A stretch of DNA of 64,000 nucleotides. Source: Ignavibacteria bacterium. GTDB lineage: Bacteria > Bacteroidota > Ignavibacteria > Kapaibacteriales > Kapaibacteriaceae. This document shows positions 51,394-58,416 of the stretch, piece after piece (the first letter of the stretch is position 1; every line of letters begins with the position of its first letter). The DNA lies in assembly GCA_016707005.1 (NCBI GenBank), contig JADJIQ010000002.1, positions 186,001-250,000 on the forward strand. Reading direction: 5' to 3'. The translations under genes were made by a program, and so were the position numbers. Under the pieces are notes generated by a model. The model made no database searches. It was not told the origin of the DNA and saw only the letters and a program-made list of their open reading frames with translations.

Positions 51394-52165
51394 CTTCTTC
51401 TTCTTCTATCGCATCCAAACAATCGGACCAGAAAGCCCCTTCTGTAAGGGCGGCTGGATCGATGCGTTCTACTGCGCGTTCGAAGGTTTCGATGATGGTA
51501 TCTACGTCATCACCGGTGTCGGCTTCCATGGCGCGCCATGCTTCGAGGCAGAGAAGGAAGTGGCCGATGGAGCTGTTGACGAATTGTTGGGCGTAGTAGC
51601 CCCATTCTTTATCGAGCATGACAACGACACCGTCTGCGCGTTCATCAAGGCAGATGGCATCACCGAATGCGTTCTGTGCGATGCGCCAGAAGGAGCCGAA
51701 GAACTCGTCGCTTGCATCTTCGTCGTCCTCAGGGATGTCCATGAGCGAAAGAAGGCGAACGGGAGATTCATCGAAGGAGAGTTCCGGTTCTGCAACAGCT
51801 GGAAGTCCGGCATTGTTGAGAACATCAAGCGTTGATGTTGGCACAAGCATATCGGCAGTATCGTTTTTCGATACCAAACGCAGCTGTCCCCCATTCCATG
51901 ACCTGGCGAGTACCGATCCAGGCGGCAAGGCCTGCGGCTGCACGTCAACCATCAGCGCACGCAGGAACAACGCCGATGTAAGCGTCATGTGTGCGAGATA
52001 GACCGTGTCGATATGTGCTTCGTTGTCCGGATCCGTCTCCAAGGCATCGGCAGCTTCATCGCGCACATTTGCCAAGAGATCGAGTTGTTCATCAGTGAGT
52101 TTGCCAAGCGCATCCGGATCTTCAAGAAGGTCCGGGAGGCCGAGGGAGGAGAGGGTAGGGTGCAT
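51389..52165 (-). CDS. Acidic cytoplasmic protein, possible SUKH-type
   Basis: About 258 residues from the ATG at 52165 (MHPTLSSLGLPDLLEDPDALGKL). Very acidic, including an EEEED end. The part LDERADGVVVMLDKEWGYYAQQFVNSSIGHFLLCLEAWRAM resembles the SUKH/SMI1 fold (LNSSLxxFLxxL pattern) of immunity proteins and housekeeping relatives. That match is by eye only. No signal peptide. If SUKH, it could neutralise a polymorphic toxin, but none is next to it. Confidence 0.5.
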   Translation of the reverse strand: MHPTLSSLGLPDLLEDPDALGKLTDEQLDLLANVRDEAADALETDPDNEAHIDTVYLAHMTLTSALFLRALMVDVQPQALPPGSVLARSWNGGQLRLVSKNDTADMLVPTSTLDVLNNAGLPAVAEPELSFDESPVRLLSLMDIPEDDEDASDEFFGSFWRIAQNAFGDAICLDERADGVVVMLDKEWGYYAQQFVNSSIGHFLLCLEAWRAMEADTGDDVDTIIETFERAVERIDPAALTEGAFWSDCLDAIEEEED

Positions 52166-52220
52166 GTGCGAAGTTACGCAAACAAGAAACGACGCAGTGA
52201 CGTAGTGACCAAATGACCTC

Positions 52221-52330
52221 GTCATCCCGAGCGGAGTCGAGGGACCTTCGTCACCCCGAGCGGAGTCGAGGGACCTTCGTCATCCCGAGCCGAGTCGAGG
52301 GACCTTCGTCACCCCGAGCGGAGTCGAGGG
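52221..52330. repeat. Four tandem copies of the dispersed CCGAGCG element
   Basis: Four copies of the 23-bp short form (GTCATCCCGAGCG...AGTCGAGGG; at 52221, 52250, 52279 and 52308) with a constant 29-bp period and the spacer ACCTTC. They fill most of the gap between the SUKH-like gene and the zeta-like gene. GTATGACATTATGACG-type units follow at 52345-52365. Confidence 0.95.
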
Positions 52331-52411
52331 ACCTATCAAGACTATGACGGTATGACATTATGACGTTGCTCACAGCGTCACGTTTGGATGTGCTGAGAGC
52401 ACGAAGGAGGT

Positions 52412-52942
52412 ATGAAACCTCCATTCATTCTGACCATAGCTGGACCCAACGGCGTTGGAAAGACAACCTTTGCCCGCCACTACCTTCCGGGGATACCAGA
52501 CTGTGAAGAATATGTAAATGCCGATGAGATCGCACTCTCGCTTTTAGATACCCATGAAGAACATCGGGCTTTGATCGCGGGGAGACTCACTATTGAACGT
52601 GTCAATGAGCTTGTCGCAACGAAAACATGCTTTGCCCTCGAATCCACATTGTCGGGCAGATCGTATGCACAGCATATCGTGCGGTGGCGGAATCTGGGAT
52701 ACCATGTTAAGATCATTCTCTTATGGGTGGGTAACCTCAGAGAATCTCTTGACCGAGTTGAAGCACGAGTTCTGCAAGGAGGACACTCTATCCCAGATGC
52801 AGTGCAGAGAAGACGGTTCGAAAGGAGTTATCGAAATTTTTCCGAGCTTTACTGTAGGATCTGTAATGAATGGACAGGCTACGAGGCACAACAAACCCCT
52901 CCAAGGGCCATTCGAACTGGACAAGGGGATGTCACTTTATGA
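52412..52942 (+). CDS. Zeta-toxin-like P-loop kinase
   Basis: 176 residues. The P-loop ILTIAGPNGVGKTTFAR stands at the N-terminus. CEEYVNADEIALSL and CFALESTLSGRSYAQHI are the substrate-binding elements of the zeta toxin/UDP-GlcNAc kinase-like family, and LWVGNLRESLDRVEARVLQGGHSIP is the Arg-rich lid. It may phosphorylate a cell-wall sugar nucleotide. AAGGAGG lies only one base before this ATG, closer than usual. The next frame overlaps it by 77 bp. Confidence 0.75.
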   Translation: MKPPFILTIAGPNGVGKTTFARHYLPGIPDCEEYVNADEIALSLLDTHEEHRALIAGRLTIERVNELVATKTCFALESTLSGRSYAQHIVRWRNLGYHVKIILLWVGNLRESLDRVEARVLQGGHSIPDAVQRRRFERSYRNFSELYCRICNEWTGYEAQQTPPRAIRTGQGDVTL

Positions 52943-53162
52943 CGCCTTATTGTGCAACAATGCTGAAACTCGTTGGAGCGCTGCTGCCATGGTCCGAGCT
53001 AGTGCTGAAGCACGGGACGTTGCCAGAAGAACTTCGACATGGATTGTCACGGTGATTGACGGCGAGGTTCGTCGCCTAGATCCGGATTCTCCTCTACTTC
53101 CAGACCTTACCGAGCTTCTGGACCTTGCAGATAGTGTGGAGCGAGAACGTTTCAGCCGCTAG
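52866..53162 (+). CDS. Small protein overlapping the zeta-like gene
   Basis: 98 residues from the ATG at 52866; an ATG at 52929 (MSLYDALLCNNAETRW) is also possible. No family recognised. The helical ETRWSAAAMVRASAEARDVARRTSTWIVTVIDGEVRRLDPDSP reads like a small antitoxin or partner. The long overlap with the kinase gene suggests linked translation. It could be a toxin-antitoxin pair with reversed order, but that is inference. Confidence 0.5.
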   Translation: MNGQATRHNKPLQGPFELDKGMSLYDALLCNNAETRWSAAAMVRASAEARDVARRTSTWIVTVIDGEVRRLDPDSPLLPDLTELLDLADSVERERFSR

Positions 53163-53204
53163 CCTCTTCGCCTCTTCGCCTCTTCGCCCTTTCGCCTCTT
53201 CGCC
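53163..53204. repeat. CGCCTCTT octamer array
   Basis: About five units of GCCTCTTC with one variant (GCCCTTTC) lie directly after the small ORF stop and reach the end of fhs. The array is at a convergent junction, on one side only. Confidence 0.9.
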
Positions 53205-53206
53205 CC

Positions 53207-54901
53207 CTAGAACAATCCCGAGATAACGCCATCGGCATCGATATCGATACGTTCGGCGGCAGGTGTGTCCGGGAGTCCGGGCATGCGCATCATATCGCCC
53301 ATGATGGGAATGAGGAAGCCGGCGCCGCGGGCGATCTCGATCTCGCGCACAACGGCTTCGAACCCACGGGGTGCACCGCGTAAGGTGGCATTATCAGAGA
53401 GCGACTTTTGTGTCTTTGCCATACAGATCGGCAGATGCTGGAGATCGAGTTTGCTGATCGTAGCAAGTGCTTCCTTGGCCTTGGCTGTAAAGCGCACGGT
53501 GCCGGCGCCGTAGATCTTTGTGGCGATGATGGTGATCTTCTCTTCAACGGGCAGACGCCAGTCGTAAAGGGGCGTGAAGTGGTTTGTGGTCTGACGTCCA
53601 AAGTCCGTCGATGGCCTGCCGTCTGCAACGTTTGCAACCACGGTAGCAAGTTGTTCTGCACCGGCTCCGCCCTTGCCCCACACGTCTGCTACAACACAAT
53701 ACGCCCCCTTCGATGCACAGAACTCTTCTACGAGTTTGATCTCGTCCGGTGTGTCGTGCAAGAAGTAGTTGAGGGCAACAACGGGTGTGAGACCGAAGAG
53801 CTTTACGTTGTCGATGTGACGTTCTAGGTTGACCATCCCGGCCTTGACAGCTGAAAGGTTTGGCTGGCCAACGTCCTTGACCTTCACACCGCCTTGATAG
53901 CGGAGTGCGCGGATGGTTGCAACAAGAACCACGGTGGCAGGAGAAAGTCCGGCATAACGACACTTGATGTCGAGGAACTTCTCACCGCCAAGATCGAAAC
54001 CGAAGCCAGCTTCGGTAACAACGTAGTCAGCGAGAGAAAGCCCCATCTTCGTTGCAAGAACGGTATTGGTGCCTTGGGCGATGTTAGCGAACGGACCTCC
54101 ATGCAGGATAGCCGGTGTTCCGTCGATGGTCTGCACAAGGTTTGGTTTGAGTGCATCCTTCAACAACGCGGCCATTGCACCGTGGGCATTGAGGTCACGC
54201 GCCAGCACTGGTGTTCCGTCGACCTTGTAGCCGACAAGGATATTGCCGAGTCGTTCCTTGAGATCGGTGATGTCGTTGGCAAGACAGAGAATGGCCATCA
54301 CTTCGGATGCTGCTGTGATGTCGAACCCGGCTTGACGTGGGATACCGTTCTTTGTACCACCGAGACCAACCACTACGTCGCGCAACGATCGATCGTTCAT
54401 ATCCATCACACGCTTCCATGTAACAGTGCGTGCGTCGATTCCGATATTTCGCGTTGAGTTCTGCAAGGAGTTGTCGATCAATGCAGCCAAAAGATTATGC
54501 GCCTTCTCAACAGCGTTGAAGTCGCCCGTGAAGTGCAGGTTGATATCCTCCATCGGCAGCACCTGCGAATATCCCCCGCCTGTTGCGCCACCCTTGATAC
54601 CAAAGACCGGACCCAGCGATGGCTCACGAAGAACAACGATGGTCTTCTTGCCCACGCGATTGAGTCCTTCAGCCAACCCGATACTCACCGTTGTCTTCCC
54701 CTCCCCTGCCGGCGTTGGTGAGATGGCCGAAACCAAAATGAGCTTCGACGTCTTCACCTTCTCCGGATCGATGAGGGAAAGGGGCAGTTTGGCCTTGTAT
54801 CGGCCATAGAGATCAAGCGACTCAGCATCAAGTCCAAGTTTGGTTGCGATCTCTGCAATGGGGCGAATGGTTGCCGCTTGGGCGATGGAGATATCGGACA
54901 T
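53207..54901 (-). CDS. fhs: Formate-tetrahydrofolate ligase
   Basis: 564 residues, full length. SAISPTPAGEGKTTVSIGLAEGLN is the ATP-binding motif; LREPSLGPVFGIKGGATGGGYSQVLPMEDINLHFTGD and FANIAQGTNTVLAT are family signatures. It makes 10-formyl-THF from formate and ATP, for purine and C1 supply. The start codon lies two bases from the GTTACGG array on its 5' side, with no ribosome-binding site visible. It ends two bases before the CGCCTCTT array. Confidence 0.96.
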   Translation of the reverse strand: MSDISIAQAATIRPIAEIATKLGLDAESLDLYGRYKAKLPLSLIDPEKVKTSKLILVSAISPTPAGEGKTTVSIGLAEGLNRVGKKTIVVLREPSLGPVFGIKGGATGGGYSQVLPMEDINLHFTGDFNAVEKAHNLLAALIDNSLQNSTRNIGIDARTVTWKRVMDMNDRSLRDVVVGLGGTKNGIPRQAGFDITAASEVMAILCLANDITDLKERLGNILVGYKVDGTPVLARDLNAHGAMAALLKDALKPNLVQTIDGTPAILHGGPFANIAQGTNTVLATKMGLSLADYVVTEAGFGFDLGGEKFLDIKCRYAGLSPATVVLVATIRALRYQGGVKVKDVGQPNLSAVKAGMVNLERHIDNVKLFGLTPVVALNYFLHDTPDEIKLVEEFCASKGAYCVVADVWGKGGAGAEQLATVVANVADGRPSTDFGRQTTNHFTPLYDWRLPVEEKITIIATKIYGAGTVRFTAKAKEALATISKLDLQHLPICMAKTQKSLSDNATLRGAPRGFEAVVREIEIARGAGFLIPIMGDMMRMPGLPDTPAAERIDIDADGVISGLF

Positions 54902-54966
54902 AGTTGCGGAGTTACGGAGTTACGGGGTTACGGGGTTACGGGGTTACGGGGTTACGGGGTTACGTT
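54902..54966. repeat. GTTACGGG heptamer array
   Basis: About eight units (GTTGCGGA, GTTACGGA, then GTTACGGG) lie immediately 5' of the fhs start codon. The leader of fhs is therefore made of the repeat, read CCCGTAAC in the sense of the gene, like the array before trxB. Confidence 0.95.
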
Positions 54967-55066
54967 AAACCCCATCTCGTCCGGAACAAAATTGCGTCAA
55001 GCATCATGTTTGCGAGCATGACAAATGTCATGGAGGGGGCTTTGCATGATGTGGGCACAAACGTAA

Positions 55067-55100
55067 AACGTGAGCACCATCCTGGGATGATGCTCACGTT
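55067..55100 (-). terminator. Terminator after rny
   Basis: On the minus strand AACGTGAGCATCATCC pairs with GGATGGTGCTCACGTT after a short loop, and TTTACGTTT follows. It lies 40 bp after the rny stop. Confidence 0.9.
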
Positions 55101-55140
55101 CTGTTGTCTTTTTCGTGACGCGTTTGATAGCGCCGAGAGT

Positions 55141-56706
55141 TTACTTGGCGATGGAGACCGAGCGACGTTCGCGGATAACGGTGACCTTGATCTGACCTGG
55201 ATATTCCATTTCCGACTCGATACGAACGGCGATATCGTTCGCGAGTTGGTCGGCGCGCAAGTCATCGATACGATCGGGTTCGATCATAACACGAACTTCA
55301 CGTCCGGCTTGGATAGCATAGGTCTTGGTCACACCGTCGAACGATGTAGCGATCTCTTCGAGTTGCTGCAGACGCTTGATGTAGTTCTCGAGCGACTCGC
55401 GGCGGGCACCCGGACGGGCGCCGCTGATGGAGTCGGCCGATTGTACAAGCACGGCGATCGGAGATTCCATCTCGATATCGTCGTGGTGAGCACCAACGGC
55501 GTTCACAACAAGCGGATGCTCCTTGTACTTCTTCACAAGTTCCATGCCCAGCAAGGCGTGCGGACCTTCGATCTCGCGATCGATACACTTGCCAATGTCG
55601 TGCAAGAGGCCGGCGCGTTTTGCCAGGTTCACGTCAAGACCAAGTTCGTTGGCCATGATGGCTGTGAGGAAGCCTACTTCGATCGAGTGGGCAAGCAGGT
55701 TCTGACCATACGACGAACGGTACTTCATCTTACCGATGTAGCGCACCATTTCCGGGTGGATGTTGTGGATGCCGAGTTCCATGAGGGCGTTCTCGCCAAC
55801 ACGGACCATTTCTTCTTCGAGTTCCTTGCGAACCTTGTCCACTACTTCTTCGATACGCGCCGGGTGGATACGACCATCACCCATGAGGCGTTCGAGAGCC
55901 GTGCGGGCCACTTCGCGGCGGAACGGATCGAAGCCGGAGATGACCACTGCTTCCGGTGTATCGTCGATGATAAGGTCGATGCCCGTTGCAGCTTCAAAGG
56001 CGCGGATGTTGCGACCTTCGCGGCCGATGATACGCCCCTTCATCTCTTCGGACTGAAGGTTGACAACGGATACCGTTGACTCAACGCAGTGATCCGACGC
56101 CGTGCGCTGGATGGCCATGAGCACGATACGCTGGGCTTCCTTGCGGGCATTGAGTTTTGCTTCGTCGCGAACGTCCTTTACGAGCTGGGCACCAGAGGCC
56201 TTCGCTTCGTTGACCATGTTGTCCACGAGGAACTTCTTGGCATCCTCGCGGCTCATGCCCGTGATGCGCTCGAGGCGCATGTTCTGCTCTTCGAGGAGAA
56301 CGTCGATCTCCTTCGTCTTTCCGTCGATCTGCTGAGCCTTCTTCGTGACCTCAGCTTCCAGAGATGCAACCTGCTTCTCCTTCTTCGTGATCACTTCGAG
56401 CTTCTGATCGATACCTTCTTCGCGCTTACGGATCTCTTTTTCGAGGGCACGGAGCTTGGCGTCCTTTGCATCACGGTCGGCTTCTGCCTTGCGCTTGAGC
56501 TCACGGAACTTGTCGTCTGCCTCGTCGATCTTCGTTCTCTTGATGCCTTCACCCTTTTTCTCGGCATCGTCGATAATAATCTTTGCGCGTGATTCAGCTT
56601 CGGCGATGGCAGCGGCGGCCATCTTCTTCCCGCTGAGATAGGTGATCAGGAATCCGACGAGGGCAACGAGTGCCCCTACGCCGATCCCCATTATCGTTGG
56701 GTCCAT
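55141..56706 (-). CDS. rny: Ribonuclease Y
   Basis: 521 residues. N-terminal membrane helix (6-25), long coiled coil (about 30-190), KH domain (about 210-270, MKGRIIGREGRNIRAFEAATGIDLIIDDTPEAVVISGFDP) and HD domain with NLAKRAGLLHDIGKCIDREIEGPHALLG. The last part ends GQIKVTVIRERRSVSIAK. It starts mRNA decay at the inner membrane. AAGGAG precedes the ATG. Its strand-opposed frame is open for 391 codons but is a shadow. Confidence 0.96.
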   Translation of the reverse strand: MDPTIMGIGVGALVALVGFLITYLSGKKMAAAAIAEAESRAKIIIDDAEKKGEGIKRTKIDEADDKFRELKRKAEADRDAKDAKLRALEKEIRKREEGIDQKLEVITKKEKQVASLEAEVTKKAQQIDGKTKEIDVLLEEQNMRLERITGMSREDAKKFLVDNMVNEAKASGAQLVKDVRDEAKLNARKEAQRIVLMAIQRTASDHCVESTVSVVNLQSEEMKGRIIGREGRNIRAFEAATGIDLIIDDTPEAVVISGFDPFRREVARTALERLMGDGRIHPARIEEVVDKVRKELEEEMVRVGENALMELGIHNIHPEMVRYIGKMKYRSSYGQNLLAHSIEVGFLTAIMANELGLDVNLAKRAGLLHDIGKCIDREIEGPHALLGMELVKKYKEHPLVVNAVGAHHDDIEMESPIAVLVQSADSISGARPGARRESLENYIKRLQQLEEIATSFDGVTKTYAIQAGREVRVMIEPDRIDDLRADQLANDIAVRIESEMEYPGQIKVTVIRERRSVSIAK

Positions 56707-56719
56707 GCAAACTCCTTCT

Positions 56720-56970
56720 CCGTCATAAACCGACGGTGCACCCGCGTGCTGCCTCGCGAGTGTTCAGTAAATAAAGAGCCGCATCCCACTACCCCGGGTA
56801 AACCCGGTTTGTTTTCGGTTGGGCAAAGAACCAGTCGTCCCGCACTGTGGGTATCATCCTGACCACCGCTGACGTCCACCGAATGGTTGCGGCCGAAACC
56901 GCCCCGGCGCCACTGGCTTTCCGGACCATTTCCGTCCCAAAGGACGGGTGAGGCCTGCCATGGATGATCA
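56720..56970 (-). ncRNA. Structured intergenic RNA candidate (6S-like by position)
   Basis: The 374 bp between rny and zapA hold no gene but many GC-rich self-complementary segments: CCGTCCTTTGGGACGG, GGCGGTTTCGGCCGC and CCGGGTTTACCCGG on the minus strand. CACCCG near 56950 can pair with CGGGTG near 56737, closing one long structure. 6S RNA is often encoded beside zapA, which is why I suggest it; I could not match the 6S consensus itself. A long rny leader or another ncRNA is equally possible. Confidence 0.4.
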
Positions 56971-57080
56971 GAGCCTAATTCCCTGGTTGAAAAAACTTGT
57001 ATGGTTCTTTTTCAAGCGTGCGACAACGGTAGCGGAATGCGGCTAAGCGTTCCACCCGTTACGGCATGCGAAAGAGGGAG

Positions 57081-57371
57081 TTACGGAAGGGGTTGGCGCC
57101 AGGCGCGCTCCAGATACTGCGTCATCTTCTCAAGTTCATCGGTCACAAACTGGACGTCCTTCGAACTCTGGTCCTGCACATCGAGGTATCGCTCCGCAAT
57201 GTTCAGGGCGGCGAGGACGGTCAATGTAGGTGTCGATTGCTCCCGCAGCGTTTGCTGCAAATGTTGAACCTGAAGGTTGACTTCGCGTACTGATCTCTTG
57301 ATCTTCTCTTCATCGTTTCCGCGAAGAGTAAGGTCTTTTCCACCAATCGTGACTCTGATCGCTTTCGACAT
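57081..57371 (-). CDS. zapA: Cell division protein ZapA
   Basis: 96 residues. IRVTIGGKDLTLRGNDEEKIKRSVREVNLQVQHL is the family's FtsZ-binding head, and TLTVLAALNIAERYLDVQDQ opens the coiled-coil tail. It bundles FtsZ filaments at the division ring. The stop is followed by the structured region. It lies 40 bp after the coiled-coil gene. Confidence 0.92.
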   Translation of the reverse strand: MSKAIRVTIGGKDLTLRGNDEEKIKRSVREVNLQVQHLQQTLREQSTPTLTVLAALNIAERYLDVQDQSSKDVQFVTDELEKMTQYLERAWRQPLP

Positions 57372-57410
57372 GATGTGTCGGGGTAAAGTGATTCGTTGTC
57401 GAACCGTAAG

Positions 57411-58412
57411 TTAGGAAATCCCGAGCAATTGCGCCACGCGGTCTGCCACATTGTCCAAGCGCGCTGCCAGGGCCGTAAGTTCTTCTTCTGTCATCAGTTG
57501 CCGTACTGCTTCCCCCTCAACAGGGCTCTGAGCCACGGGAGCAGTGAACAGCGTCATCTGGTCCTTGAGATCCGGATCCTCGATATGTCGCAATCCGGCC
57601 GCCCGGTAGGTATTGACGATGGTCATGGCCCGCTCAAGCTGCTGACGGAGGTCTTGGATCTCTTCCTCGAGTTCGGCGATCCGGGCCTTGGATTCGTCAT
57701 AGGTTGATGCCGCAAGCTCCAGCTCACTCAGTCGTGCCTCGAGTGCCTCACGCTCCAGGGAGTGACGATGGACGTCACCAAAGGAATCGTGGAGCTCATT
57801 AAGCTGCTTCTCTCTGGCACTCAGTTCGTTCTTTACATCAGCAAGCTGCTCCTTGTTGACGGCATTATCTGCCAAATGGAGGTGCGCCTCTTGAAGCTGA
57901 TGTTCTGTCTCTGCCAACGCGGCCTGCATCTGGGTGATCTCTGCGTCGCGCTGCTGAATCAGCTCGGTGCGACGTTTGAGTTCGTCGGTCTGGAGTTCCA
58001 TGGTCTCACGGGCCGACTTCAACTCGTCCTCTGCCCTATCGATGTTGCGTCTCATCTCCTCGAGCTCGGCCTCGGCATTCATCGTCTCAGATTCATTGAT
58101 CGTTGTTTCTGCCGAAGGAATTGCCGCAACCTGATCCTCAAGCGAAGTGATCCGGAGCAAAAGATCATCCACGCGGTTCTGCAATTCCTGTTCGGATCTG
58201 CGGAGCGCCTGGTTTTGCGCGTTGACCATTGTGTTCTCTTGTCGCAGGGTGACGATCACATCTGCGCTCTTGCGAACGATCTCCCAGAACCGCGCAACCG
58301 CTACCTCGATCTCTGCCTTTGTTGAGGGGGCTGATGCTGCCTGGGGTTCCGGTGTGAACATTGCCTCGGGCTGGTGCTCGGGACGTTCTTCCGGTTGTGG
58401 CTGTGTGCTCAT
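57411..58412 (-). CDS. Long coiled-coil protein
   Basis: 333 residues. A Pro/Glu-rich N-terminus, VAVARFWEIVRKSADVIVTLRQEN, then about 260 residues of heptad coiled coil rich in E, Q, R and L. The end (LTALAARLDNVADRVAQLLGIS) is a small helix. Genes of this kind are seen between pheT and zapA in related genomes, and a role in division with ZapA is possible. No signal peptide. Four bases separate it from pheT. Confidence 0.75.
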   Translation of the reverse strand: MSTQPQPEERPEHQPEAMFTPEPQAASAPSTKAEIEVAVARFWEIVRKSADVIVTLRQENTMVNAQNQALRRSEQELQNRVDDLLLRITSLEDQVAAIPSAETTINESETMNAEAELEEMRRNIDRAEDELKSARETMELQTDELKRRTELIQQRDAEITQMQAALAETEHQLQEAHLHLADNAVNKEQLADVKNELSAREKQLNELHDSFGDVHRHSLEREALEARLSELELAASTYDESKARIAELEEEIQDLRQQLERAMTIVNTYRAAGLRHIEDPDLKDQMTLFTAPVAQSPVEGEAVRQLMTEEELTALAARLDNVADRVAQLLGIS

Positions 58413-58416
58413 ATGA

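Noticed and set aside
52221..52330. Possible CRISPR-like 29-bp repeats
   Set aside because: The 23-bp unit and 6-bp spacer are both constant; there are no unique spacers, and the same element is dispersed elsewhere.
54904..56079. 391-codon open frame opposite rny
   Set aside because: RNase Y on the other strand is certain, and the antisense translation is His/Asp/Val-rich shadow text starting in the GTTACGG array.
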